64,000 nt of DNA from Membranihabitans marinus. Lineage in GTDB: Bacteria > Bacteroidota > Bacteroidia > Chitinophagales > Saprospiraceae. Below the pieces are notes generated by a model, which searched no databases, had not been told where the DNA came from, and saw only the letters and a list, made by a program, of their open reading frames with translations. The position numbers were made by a program, and so were the translations under genes. The stretch covers positions 310,001-374,000 of the forward strand of contig NZ_JAHVHU010000004.1 in the NCBI RefSeq assembly GCF_019802045.1, written 5' to 3'. Positions 18,639-27,974 of this stretch are shown here, piece by piece (the stretch's first letter is position 1; every line of letters begins with the position of its first letter).

Positions 18639-18736
18639 TTATTGATTATTATTATACTTTGATCTTTATGAATAAGATGTAGCCATAGTACTCTGTTTTT
18701 GAGCCCCAAATTCGGACCAAAAAACGCTGCCTATAA

Positions 18737-20380
18737 TTACTCCAATACTTGTTTGTCTTTCAAAAGTTTTTCTTTCAACTCTCCATAGGATAAATCCTGG
18801 ACAGCAGATGATTGGTCAACGGCCATAGCAGCTACTGTGGCAGCCGATTGGCCAAGGACCATAAACACAGGCTCCATTCGGATCGAACCAAACGCAATGT
18901 GAGAAGCGGAGAGCGCCACAGGTACCACCAGGTTTTCACATTCAGATTTTGTCGGCGTGATCGATCGATAAGAAATCGGATAAGGCTTAAACCCGGATAC
19001 CTCTACGTTTCCTTCATTTTTCACCATGCCATCCACTACGATACGCTGTGTATTGTGAGAATCCATTCCATATGCCGCCATTCCGATGGCATCTTCCACG
19101 ACCACATCGCCCTGGCAATGATGTTCTGTCATGACATAATCACTGACCATGCGTCGGCCTTCCCGTACATAGAGTTGAGGGGTAAAGTGATTATTACTAA
19201 CGTATTCATCTTTTGGATACCCCCATTCCTTCACGAAGTTTTGAAGTTCTGAAGGCACCCGCGGATCATTCTGGTAAAAATAAAACAACCCCTGTGTATA
19301 ATCAAGGTGTTCTTTTTGAATAGCTTCCCGAATTTCATAGCTGGCTTCGGGCCAATTGTGATTCATATCAATAGCATCGGTTGAAAAACCACCCCGGTTA
19401 TTCACATCCGTTTTCTGGTTTGGCATTTTAGACCAGATGAAGTATTGATTGATTTTTCGCATATCAGGTTGTGCCTCGAACAAACGCACCAACAATTCAT
19501 ATTTGTCAGGATTATAATTATCTGGTTTCTCTATTGCAAGCCGATTCTCAGGGTTATTCGTCAGACACATTCGAAAATTATAAGCCTGCATGAGCTGATC
19601 TCCTTCCCCTTTCTGTCCGGGTTTATTCGTACTGACCCCCCAAAGTAGTCCACTTCCCGGATGGCCCGGTTCCACATAGGGATCCACGCCGTCCGGAAAT
19701 TGGTGATATCCGGATTGTTTGTGGTATTCCGCTAAGTAATAACCGTTCAAAGTCTCACCGTATACTTCATTATCTTCGCGTCCCACCGCATAGGTTACAC
19801 CGGCAGCGGCCATCAAATCACCTTCATAGGTACCGTCGATAAAAGCTTTGCCCGTATACACGGAACCGTCCATCATGGTAATGGAACGAATGGAGTTGCC
19901 CTCCTTTTTCACACCTGCTTTCCGATCGAGCTTTTTGCCATATTGTACTTCAATGTCATAGGGCTCCATCATTTTGTGGTACACATGTAGAGCAGCTGAA
20001 GGTTCAAAGGTCCACATCCCATCATCTCCTTCACTATTCCGATGTTCATTTTTACCAAAATAGTCCGATCGGTCTTCCCATTTCCAATTGGAGTTTTGGT
20101 CATAATGGTTTTTGAGGTTTTGATAAAACTCTCTGGAAATCCCTCCGATCACCCGTTTATTGCCAATATCTGTGGCACCAAGTCCACCAGCAGAGAGTCC
20201 ACCCAATCGGTGATAAGGCTCAAGAATAACAACTGATTTGTCCATCCGGGCTGCCTGTATAGCTGCAGATACACCCGCCGATGTTCCTCCGTAAATAACG
20301 ATATCATAGGAATTCGATTGGGCAATTGCGGGTACCGAGAATAGGAACAAACCAATGTAAAAAACAAAATTTCGAATCAT
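18737..20380 (-). CDS. FAD-dependent oxidoreductase (FAD_oxidored family), secreted
   Basis: 547 aa with a cleavable signal peptide (MIRNFVFYIGLFLFSVPAIAQ). Motifs parallel the downstream paralog: IVIYGGTSAGVSAAIQAARM, HRLGGLSAGGLGATDIG, FIDGTYEGDLMAAAGVTYAVGRE, YVREGRRMVSDYVMTE and ASHIAFGSIRMEPVFMVLGQS. The two are clearly tandem duplicates with different export signals (this one soluble, the other a lipoprotein). It sits 113 bases after susD on the same strand. Confidence 0.87.
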   Translation of the reverse strand: MIRNFVFYIGLFLFSVPAIAQSNSYDIVIYGGTSAGVSAAIQAARMDKSVVILEPYHRLGGLSAGGLGATDIGNKRVIGGISREFYQNLKNHYDQNSNWKWEDRSDYFGKNEHRNSEGDDGMWTFEPSAALHVYHKMMEPYDIEVQYGKKLDRKAGVKKEGNSIRSITMMDGSVYTGKAFIDGTYEGDLMAAAGVTYAVGREDNEVYGETLNGYYLAEYHKQSGYHQFPDGVDPYVEPGHPGSGLLWGVSTNKPGQKGEGDQLMQAYNFRMCLTNNPENRLAIEKPDNYNPDKYELLVRLFEAQPDMRKINQYFIWSKMPNQKTDVNNRGGFSTDAIDMNHNWPEASYEIREAIQKEHLDYTQGLFYFYQNDPRVPSELQNFVKEWGYPKDEYVSNNHFTPQLYVREGRRMVSDYVMTEHHCQGDVVVEDAIGMAAYGMDSHNTQRIVVDGMVKNEGNVEVSGFKPYPISYRSITPTKSECENLVVPVALSASHIAFGSIRMEPVFMVLGQSAATVAAMAVDQSSAVQDLSYGELKEKLLKDKQVLE

Positions 20381-20493
20381 AGTTGGATGAAAATTAAGGT
20401 TGTGGTTGAATTGTCAATACAGCAAGATAGTTCCATATCAGGATAGCGACAATTTCTATTAATAATTCAGAATTTGTGAAGTTCTATGACTAA

Positions 20494-21945
20494 TCAGTAC
20501 CCCGGGTTCTGATCTTGCGCAGTAATATCGGGATTATTATTGATTTCATCTTCATCGATGGGCCATAAAAACCGTTCATCTATAAAATCCTTCCCCGCGG
20601 CTGCCAATGCCTCTTTCACTTTGCCGGTTCGTTTCAGATCCCACCATCGCTTACCTTCAACGATAAATTCGTAAGCCTTTTCCTGCAACACGGCATTCTG
20701 AAATTCCGTTGCAGTCATATTGGCTGAATAATCAACCGGGGAAGAACTAAACATCTCGTACCCATACGCCCTTCTTTTAATAGCATTCAAAGCCTCCACA
20801 GCATCCACCGTGGGACCATTGTTCGCCATCGCAGCAGCTTCAGCAAAAATCAGGTAAGCTTCCGTAATTCGAAATATGGGATCGCTATACAATCTTAGAC
20901 CGTCCGTACCTGTAATAAATTTTTTAAACAGTACTGGAGAAGATGATGGCAGTGAAACCATCTCACCATCGGGGCCCAGATATTCCCGGTACAAATTAAA
21001 TTCTTTCCTCAGGTCATTATCATCCCATTCGTCGCCAATAAAAGAGTTCAGATTGGGTAACCACGCAAAAACACCCCCACTGGAATAATTATAGGGCGGC
21101 GTATTGGGGCGGTGCAGATAACTCGGTATAGAAGATTGTCGTGAAGCGGAGTGGTTCACGGCCAGTATATATTCTGTATTTGCAAAATTAGCAAAGGTGT
21201 TGTAGTAATCATCGGCCTCAGTCACTGGTGTCAGTTGATAAGGACTGTTGTCCATAACATCCTTCGAAACACGAGCCGCATCATCCCATTTTTCCAGGGT
21301 CAGGTACACTTCAGCCAGAAGCATTTTGGCAGCCCACACCGATAATTGGCCGGTGTTATCTCCCACACTTTCGGGCAGATTCTTTTCAGCTTCCAATGCA
21401 TCACTCAATATCAGGTCATATACCTGGTCCTGAGAAACTCGTGGACTGGCAATATCGCTGATGTCTACACTCTCAGAAGTTTTGAGCGGGACATCACCAA
21501 ATCCTCTGACCAGATTAAAATAAGATAATGCCCGGAAAAAATGAGCTTCTGAAAGGATTCGTGCTTTGACGTCCGGATTGATGTCCTCGATAGCGGGAAC
21601 ATTATCCAATACAGAATTCGCCCGGTTAATGGTCCGGTAAAACGAACTCCAGATACTGCCCGCTCTGTTAATATTCGTCTGATCCAAAATTTGATCAAAT
21701 ACCGTGATCGTCGCTTGTGATCCCCGACCATTCGCGTAATCACCATGTAGTACAGAAAACAACCAGAAAGTAATGCCATAATCAGATGCAAACGAAGAAT
21801 ACACCCCCGCAATAGCACCCTCTGCGTCAGCCTGGTTTTTGTAATAATTGTTTTTGGAAATAAAATCCTTTGGTACTTCTTTCAGTGTTTCTTCACACGC
21901 CATGAAAAGCGTAAGCGAAAAAATGAATAGTAATATATATTTCAT
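20494..21945 (-). CDS. RagB/SusD family nutrient-uptake lipoprotein
   Basis: 483 aa. Lipoprotein signal MKYILLFIFSLTLFMAC. The SusD fold is evident from DFISKNNYYKNQADAEGAIAGVY near the N-terminus, TPR-like helices including EAHFFRALSYFNLVRGFGDVPL, and the C-terminal QEKAYEFIVEGKRWWDLKRTG with final LWPIDEDEINNNP. SusD proteins cap the SusC channel and bind the glycan outside the cell. It starts 18 bases after the susC stop. Confidence 0.95.
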   Translation of the reverse strand: MKYILLFIFSLTLFMACEETLKEVPKDFISKNNYYKNQADAEGAIAGVYSSFASDYGITFWLFSVLHGDYANGRGSQATITVFDQILDQTNINRAGSIWSSFYRTINRANSVLDNVPAIEDINPDVKARILSEAHFFRALSYFNLVRGFGDVPLKTSESVDISDIASPRVSQDQVYDLILSDALEAEKNLPESVGDNTGQLSVWAAKMLLAEVYLTLEKWDDAARVSKDVMDNSPYQLTPVTEADDYYNTFANFANTEYILAVNHSASRQSSIPSYLHRPNTPPYNYSSGGVFAWLPNLNSFIGDEWDDNDLRKEFNLYREYLGPDGEMVSLPSSSPVLFKKFITGTDGLRLYSDPIFRITEAYLIFAEAAAMANNGPTVDAVEALNAIKRRAYGYEMFSSSPVDYSANMTATEFQNAVLQEKAYEFIVEGKRWWDLKRTGKVKEALAAAGKDFIDERFLWPIDEDEINNNPDITAQDQNPGY

Positions 21946-21963
21946 GTTCGTACTTTTTATTAT

Positions 21964-24900
21964 TTAGAAATTCAATTGGAGACCCGCGCCAAATACCTTG
22001 GCACTTGGGTAGCCCGATTCATCAATTCCGATTCGCAATCGACTTCCAATATTTTGGGAATCACTACCCTGTGTATTTACTTCAGGATCCAGACCGATAT
22101 AATTGCTCATGGTCAACAGGTTGTTGGCCTTGATATAGAACCGGGCTGAGTTAAATCCACGTACACCCCATTCTGATAAAGGCAGGTTATAAGACAGTTG
22201 AATAGTTTTCACACGAAGATAGGTACCATCTTCTATGAACCGGTCCGACGCACGCATTTGGGTTTGTGCACTGATGACGGGATACTTTGCGTTGGGGTCT
22301 GGATTTTCCGGCGTCCAGTAGTTGCCAAATAAATCAGCCAATTGATTCTGCCCCCGTTGAAATGAGTTCAAATTGGTATACGCTGTACGGAAAAAGATGT
22401 CATTGCCCTGGGATCCCTGAATAAAAATATCCAAACCAAAACCCTTCCACATCATGGTCGAGTTTACCCCGTAGATAAAGTCCGGATAAGGATTACCTAA
22501 TAACACCCGGTCTGCCGCATTCAGTGATCCGTCACCGTTGATGTCCATGTATTTGATAAAACCATTCTCATCCAGGCCATCTTCTAAAAAGCCATAGAAA
22601 CTACCAAGCGGCTCTCCTTCACGGGCGATGTTCATACCCGCCAACCCAGAGGATTGTCCGGAAGAAATAATATCACTTCCTCCTGCCAACTTAACCACCT
22701 TGTTTCGATTTCCCGACAACTGCAATCCCAAATCCCAGGCAAACTCTCCATTCAATACACCTACTGCTGCACTTAATTCAAGTCCCTGGTTTTGTATTTC
22801 ACCTACATTTTGCAAGATCGACCCAAAACCTACGGAGGGAGGCAATGGTACAGAAGCCAATAAATCATGAGTGTTTTTCTTGTAATAATCCAGCGTGAAT
22901 TCATATCGACCATTATCCAGCCCCAAATCAATTCCGATATCAAATTCATTCGTAGTTTCCCATCTTAATTGGCTGTTTGAAATACCCGATGGAGCAAATC
23001 CGACACTTTCAGAGTTCCCGCCGTAAATATATTTTACAGGAGACAATCGATTTAGGGATTGATAGGGTGACAACGCGGTATTCCCGGTTACACCATAACT
23101 CAATCTGAGTTTTAGATTGTCAATATTGGAAGTGTTTTTGAGAAAGTCTTCCTCTGAGATTCGCCAGGCAAAGGCCCCCGATGGAAAAATCCCCCATTTG
23201 TTGTCTTCTCCAAACCGGGAGGAACCATCCGCCCGGACACTGGCTGTGAAATAATATTTTTTACTGATGTCATAGGTACCCCGTCCCAGAAATGAAATTA
23301 ATTTCCACTCCGTGACACCGGAAGAAGGTGGATTAACGGTTTCTGCTGAACCAAGGTTGAAATTCTCCGTAATATTGTTTGAAAAACCGGAAACACTGAT
23401 TGAGTTATATGCACTACGATAAGATTGGAAGGTATTACCCACCAAAATGTTTAACTCATCATTGTTCTCCAGCTCTTTGTGATAATTCAAAGTATTCTCG
23501 TTCAAAAACGAATTCCAGTTGGAATTTCCGGCCGAAGCGGAGCCTCGGTCATTATCAAAAATGATCGGTGAAAAATTTTCACTTTGATTGGCTTGATACT
23601 CCAGCCCAAACCGGGTTTTGAAGGTCAGATCTTCTACAATCTTAAAATTCAGTGCCGAATTCATTAAAACTGTATTACTGACGTCTTTGTCCTTTCGGGG
23701 TTTGCTCCATAAGAGCGGATGGCGCATATCGATGGAGCCAAAAGAATAAATCTGCTCGATCCTGGTGTATTGACCTTCTTCATCATACACTGGAAGCGTT
23801 GGTGGCGCAGACAAAGCACCAGAATAAAGATTGCTCCCGCGGGTACCATTGTTGACAGGGACACTATTCGTTTCCCGCCGAGCCAGGTTTACATTGGCTT
23901 CCACCGTCATCCATTCTTTCAGTTCATGATCTAGTTTGAATCGAAACGATCCTTTTTTCGCCCCCGAATTGATGATAATCCCTTCCTGCTGGTAAAAGTT
24001 TCCGGACAATGCATAATTGGTTTTGTCGCCACTTCCGCTAAAATCAATCGTATGGTTCTGAACCGGGGCAGATCTGAAAATAATATCTTGCCAGTTCGTT
24101 CCAGGGTTATCAACTGAATTAACATTGAAAAAAGGTTGATCTCCGTTATTGCGCAGCCACTCGTTGGCCACCTCTGCATATTGCTTTGCGTCCAGCACCT
24201 GAAACCGATCGATTTCATTTTGAATGCCGTAATATCCAGAATACGAGATGCGGCCATCTTGGCTCTTACTTCCTTTCTTTGTAGTAATTATCACCACGCC
24301 ATTTGCTCCACGAGCACCATATATTGATGTGGCAGAAGCATCTTTCAAAATATTCATGGATTCAATATCCGATGGATTGAGAAAACTAATATCCCCCGTC
24401 ACCGGAAACCCATCCACCACATACAAAGGACTGTTGCTCCCAATCATGGAGTTCCCGCCGCGGATCCTGACTTCAATCCGGGAACCTGGTTCACCGGAGT
24501 TTTTGGTCACCTGTACCCCACTGGCCCGACCAATCAAAGCCTGCTCCACATTGTAGACCGGTAAAGATTCCAACTCTTCAGTCTTGATCTGTGACACCGC
24601 ACCGGTGATATCCCCTTTCCGTTGGGTACCGTATCCCACGACGACGACTTCATCCAGCGTCTTCGAATCCTCTTGTAAAATAACAGAAATGGTGGCTTGA
24701 CCTGATAGTTGAACTTCCTGGGTCTTGTATCCTATGTATGAAAACACGAGGATACCATTTTCATCGACATCGTTTAAGGTAAAACTGCCGTCAAAATCTG
24801 TCGCCGTTCCCTGATTGGTTCCTTTGACGAGCACATTCACTCCGATAAGCGGATTTCCAGACTCATCTTTGACAACACCGGATACATCCATCGCAATATC

Positions 24901-25062
24901 TAGCGCATGGATAAACGCTAAAAAACTTTCCCCAGGTACTGTGTGATCATCCTCTGCTGTTCTCTTCGAATTATGTGCTTGTGCAGAATAGTGAAACAAA
25001 CTTAAGAAGAGTACCACCGATAGAAACCGGAGAATCTCCATTTTTGTAAAGGTTAATTTCAT
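21964..25062 (-). CDS. SusC/RagA family TonB-linked outer membrane protein
   Basis: 1032 aa. After a signal region comes a carboxypeptidase-D regulatory-like domain (SGVVKDESGNPLIGVNVLVK; about residues 59-130), then a TonB box/plug start (DEVVVVGYGTQRKGDITGAV), a plug with YVVDGFPV and ILKDASATSIYGARGANGVV, and a long beta-barrel ending in an aromatic residue (LQLNF). It imports oligosaccharides with its SusD partner, powered by TonB. There is no STN domain, so it is probably not sigma/FecR-controlled, unlike the second SusC here. A 12-bp inverted repeat lies 96-233 bases upstream. Confidence 0.95.
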   Translation of the reverse strand: MKLTFTKMEILRFLSVVLFLSLFHYSAQAHNSKRTAEDDHTVPGESFLAFIHALDIAMDVSGVVKDESGNPLIGVNVLVKGTNQGTATDFDGSFTLNDVDENGILVFSYIGYKTQEVQLSGQATISVILQEDSKTLDEVVVVGYGTQRKGDITGAVSQIKTEELESLPVYNVEQALIGRASGVQVTKNSGEPGSRIEVRIRGGNSMIGSNSPLYVVDGFPVTGDISFLNPSDIESMNILKDASATSIYGARGANGVVIITTKKGSKSQDGRISYSGYYGIQNEIDRFQVLDAKQYAEVANEWLRNNGDQPFFNVNSVDNPGTNWQDIIFRSAPVQNHTIDFSGSGDKTNYALSGNFYQQEGIIINSGAKKGSFRFKLDHELKEWMTVEANVNLARRETNSVPVNNGTRGSNLYSGALSAPPTLPVYDEEGQYTRIEQIYSFGSIDMRHPLLWSKPRKDKDVSNTVLMNSALNFKIVEDLTFKTRFGLEYQANQSENFSPIIFDNDRGSASAGNSNWNSFLNENTLNYHKELENNDELNILVGNTFQSYRSAYNSISVSGFSNNITENFNLGSAETVNPPSSGVTEWKLISFLGRGTYDISKKYYFTASVRADGSSRFGEDNKWGIFPSGAFAWRISEEDFLKNTSNIDNLKLRLSYGVTGNTALSPYQSLNRLSPVKYIYGGNSESVGFAPSGISNSQLRWETTNEFDIGIDLGLDNGRYEFTLDYYKKNTHDLLASVPLPPSVGFGSILQNVGEIQNQGLELSAAVGVLNGEFAWDLGLQLSGNRNKVVKLAGGSDIISSGQSSGLAGMNIAREGEPLGSFYGFLEDGLDENGFIKYMDINGDGSLNAADRVLLGNPYPDFIYGVNSTMMWKGFGLDIFIQGSQGNDIFFRTAYTNLNSFQRGQNQLADLFGNYWTPENPDPNAKYPVISAQTQMRASDRFIEDGTYLRVKTIQLSYNLPLSEWGVRGFNSARFYIKANNLLTMSNYIGLDPEVNTQGSDSQNIGSRLRIGIDESGYPSAKVFGAGLQLNF

Positions 25063-25431
25063 CGTTATTAAATATTTATTTAGTCAATTGAGTACCGATA
25101 CAACCTATTTGTATCTCGACCTTCATAAATACCAAACGATCTGAAAACTGAATTATACTAGCCACAAATGTTAATATTTCACCGGGCCTAATTATGTTTT
25201 ACGAGGTAAATAACGTACAATACAGCCACCGCAAAGGTTTTAGTACACTAAAAAAAATTTAAAAAAATATTTAACCAAATATGATTTGTGGCTAGCACAT
25301 TCTTTGGGCTTATCGTGGATCACACGGGTTGATCCGGACTTAGAATCATCCATAATACGTAAAACAGCTTAGGAAATACTACCCTCCTACCAAGTAGCTG
25401 AAAAACCAACCCCAGACGCGATTAGAAATAT
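25063..25431. promoter_or_regulatory. susC upstream region (369 bases, AT-rich, with inverted repeat)
   Basis: The interval between the DadA-like gene and susC contains an A-run segment (25250-25270) and the 12-bp inverted repeat annotated separately. It is the only candidate promoter region for the susC-susD-FAD-FAD unit. No clear TAnnTTTG element was found on the minus strand in the present orientation. Confidence 0.5.
25158..25295. repeat. 12-bp inverted repeat bracketing 114 bases before susC
   Basis: CTAGCCACAAAT at 25158-25169 is exactly complementary to ATTTGTGGCTAG at 25284-25295. The enclosed 114 bases are AT-rich and non-coding. The near arm is 96 bases upstream of the susC start. 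The layout resembles recombinase-invertible promoters known upstream of outer-membrane loci in Bacteroides, but no recombinase gene is adjacent, so function is speculative. Confidence 0.6.
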
Positions 25432-26712
25432 TTAAATGGTGGTTTTAGCAAAACGGTTGATCGAAAAGTGATCGATATTCATTGGTAATTTTTGTTCGGA
25501 GACAATATTACTCAGGATCAACCCCGTTGCAGCACCAGCAGACATTCCCAGCATCGCATGTCCACCACCAAAGGCGACGTTTTCCCATTTTTGAGGTCTG
25601 CCGATGTAAGGTAAACCATCGGGGGTGACGGGTCGAAGTCCAACCCATATCTGGTCGGCAGGTGGCAGATCAATGTCCAATCCCGGATAGTATTTTTTTA
25701 TGGAATGGTAAATCCCTTTCATACGGTTGGCTGACACCTTTTCATTCAAACCCGAGAACTCCATCGTCCCCCCTATACGCAACGATTGTTTCCAGGGAGT
25801 GATCGCACAACGATCATCTACGAGTATTGCCGGATATTTTATGTTATTCTTGACATCGTCATAGGTGTAGCTATACCCCTTTCCACCCTCCATCAAAATC
25901 TTTGTTTTTAATTTCTTTGCCAATTCCGGCATCCAGGATCCGGGGGTAATGACAATTTCATCCGCCGAAAAAGTCCCCTGGTCGGTTATTACCTGGGTTA
26001 CCTTATCCACGGATTTCTCAAAATCTTTTACGGTTGTATTCAGCTGGTAATTGACACCGGCATTGATCAGATAATTTTTCATGGCGAGCATAAATTTCCC
26101 AGGATGGATGTGCGCATCATCTTTGAATAAAATGGCACCGTGGATATCCAATTCGACATTGGGTTCATGGGCTTGTAATTCGTCCCTTTCCAGTATTTCT
26201 ACATTCAAGTTAAACTTCTTTGAAGCTTCTGCAACTCGTGCTTCGCCATCGAAGGTTTTCTTACTGTGACACATCATCATGCAACCAATCTCCTCCATCA
26301 TAAAAGAATCGCCAATATCTTCTGCAATTTCATTCATCAATCTCCGACTCAATAAGAGGAGTTCGGAAAGCGCCGGTGCGTTCCGGTCGACAACCTTGTA
26401 GGAACTGTTTTTGTAAAACTTCAGCATCCAACGCATAAAGGAATAATTGAGTCGGGGCTTTATATAGAAAGGACTTGTTTTACTTAATAAATGTTTGAGT
26501 CCTTCTGAAATCACGCCGGGGGAAGCCAAAGGTGTAAAATGGCTCGGACTTAAAAAACCCATATTCCCAAAGGAACAATTGTTTGTTATATCTCCCCGGT
26601 CAATCAGGGTAATCTCAAATCCATTTTTACGCAAGTAGTAAGCTACGCACAATCCATTCACCCCACCCCCAATTACGATGACCGATTTGTTTTTTCGAGA
26701 AATTGTGTTCAT
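25432..26712 (-). CDS. DadA-like FAD-dependent amino-acid/imino-acid dehydrogenase
   Basis: 426 aa. N-terminal FAD Rossmann motif VIVIGGGVNGLCVAYYLRKNGFEI (first part at about residues 11-25), then SFGNMGFLSPSHFTPLASPG, which matches the DadA/D-hydroxyproline dehydrogenase group. The C-terminal GLRPVTPDGLPYIGRP and GGGHAMLGMSAGAATG segments are typical DAO-family FAD contacts. It likely oxidises a D-amino or imino acid to the keto acid, passing electrons to quinone. It precedes the susC unit on the same strand, separated by 369 bases, so a functional link is possible but unproven. Confidence 0.8.
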   Translation of the reverse strand: MNTISRKNKSVIVIGGGVNGLCVAYYLRKNGFEITLIDRGDITNNCSFGNMGFLSPSHFTPLASPGVISEGLKHLLSKTSPFYIKPRLNYSFMRWMLKFYKNSSYKVVDRNAPALSELLLLSRRLMNEIAEDIGDSFMMEEIGCMMMCHSKKTFDGEARVAEASKKFNLNVEILERDELQAHEPNVELDIHGAILFKDDAHIHPGKFMLAMKNYLINAGVNYQLNTTVKDFEKSVDKVTQVITDQGTFSADEIVITPGSWMPELAKKLKTKILMEGGKGYSYTYDDVKNNIKYPAILVDDRCAITPWKQSLRIGGTMEFSGLNEKVSANRMKGIYHSIKKYYPGLDIDLPPADQIWVGLRPVTPDGLPYIGRPQKWENVAFGGGHAMLGMSAGAATGLILSNIVSEQKLPMNIDHFSINRFAKTTI

Positions 26713-27674
26713 GATCCAAAAAGTGTTAAAATTATCGATTAACTAATTGTCGAAAAATCTTACATATTTAAAACACAGATCCCCGCCAATTTAAGTACAA
26801 AGGTAATGCAAGAAGTACACAATGCTGAAACATCTGGTATTGATTTTGACAATAATAATGATCCTGGAGCCTTCGCCATATTTTATTGAATAGTTCAGGC
26901 CATTTCGGCGGTTAGAACCAGCTTGTCCATATAGCATATAGGGCAAGCTGATTCAAGTCGCTGGAGATGAGATGAGTTTTTCTCATCTACGAATGTATGT
27001 TTTATTATGTTGCCCCATATTTCTGCAAGTGAAGAATGACCGTTGTAACTTTATGATATATCCCCCTTACCTAAATGACAGACCACGAACGTTGTCAAAA
27101 CCCAATACACCCCAAGTAACGGCTGCTTTAGCTGCCCATAGTTTCATTCCTTAAGAATGAAATTATACCATCTCTACATTATTTTTCCTTCTACATTCCT
27201 TATCTTTTTCATCGTTGTATATACCCACATTATCTTGAATCCGGTAAATGCCGGGGTAGTTCAGGAATGGAAGAGTTCTCCATATACTTGTGCAAGAGAA
27301 GGATTTGAATTAAGTTGAAGGAATGGTCTGTCGGCCATTGCGCCACCGATAAAGCTTCAGCGAACGCGGTAGGCGGTTAAAGCCAGCTTGCCCCGCATGG
27401 AGTTTGGGGCTTGTACGAGGGTTTATCTGGTCGTTTTCTGGCTTTGGAAGTTAAAAATGACCGTTATAGTATTTTTGTACTATTAGGGGCATTTGTTATG
27501 GGATGGAAATAAGTGTAAGATATACTGGCCGCTAGAAATCTCAAATATATAAGGTCAAATATGCGCACAAATTCACTGCCAAGTTGGGGGATGTGCTTAG
27601 TGCTGTAAATGATGCTTATAAGCAGACCTTAATCGCAGGTCGAAGAATAGTAACAACCGTTATGATTAAAATAT

Positions 27675-27691
27675 CGACCTCACAGAGGTCG
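27675..27691. repeat. CGACCTC/GAGGTCG hairpin, copy upstream of rapA
   Basis: A 7-bp perfect stem with a 3-nt loop (CGACCTC-ACA-GAGGTCG). The same stem with loop GGA recurs at 30929-30945 on the other side of rapA. A degenerate CCTC-AGA-GAGG copy lies at 33395-33405. Confidence 0.65.
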
Positions 27692-27720
27692 TATTGTATG
27701 AATAAAAAGTCAGATGCTAC

Positions 27721-27823
27721 CCAAAATCGAGCTATGTAACAGGCCCAATTTTGGACTTTATACCATTGATGTACTGCATATTATGCATGATAACAAATTG
27801 ACATGGTGAATAAAGCGGGTTAA
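27721..27823 (+). repeat. 103-nt dispersed repeat, copy A
   Basis: Aligns without gaps to 62937-63039, 82 of 103 positions identical by eye. The most conserved parts are GCTATGTAACAGG near the start, TTATGCAT in the middle and TAAAGCGGG near the end. The final 24 bases also match the reverse complement of 58017-58040. It is non-coding in all copies seen, and may be the end of a mobile element. Confidence 0.65.
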
Positions 27824-27974
27824 CCCCATAGGAACAAGGCCCCATCGAAAAACGAGTCTTCCACTTTTCTAAATTGATTTTTTCCGGATTGAATCAGAAA
27901 ATTTCTTTACTTACACCTCCGATAGATCTGATGACATTTATCCATTTTCTCCAATCAATCTAGTTGGCACAACC

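Larger units (their letters stand above)
26713..27974. other. Repeat-rich, gene-free interval upstream of rapA
   Basis: 1.26 kb with no convincing gene. It holds two degenerate copies of a unit containing GGCGGTTA...CCAGCTTG and AATGACCGTT (near 26907-27044 and 27372-27465), a 17-nt CGACCTC hairpin (27675-27691), and a 103-nt dispersed repeat (27721-27823). A frame of about 68 codons ending at 27738 has no recognisable family or clear start. Confidence 0.6.

Noticed and set aside
26713-27974. Possible tmRNA, RNase P or SRP RNA
   Set aside because: No diagnostic conserved core of these RNAs was found.
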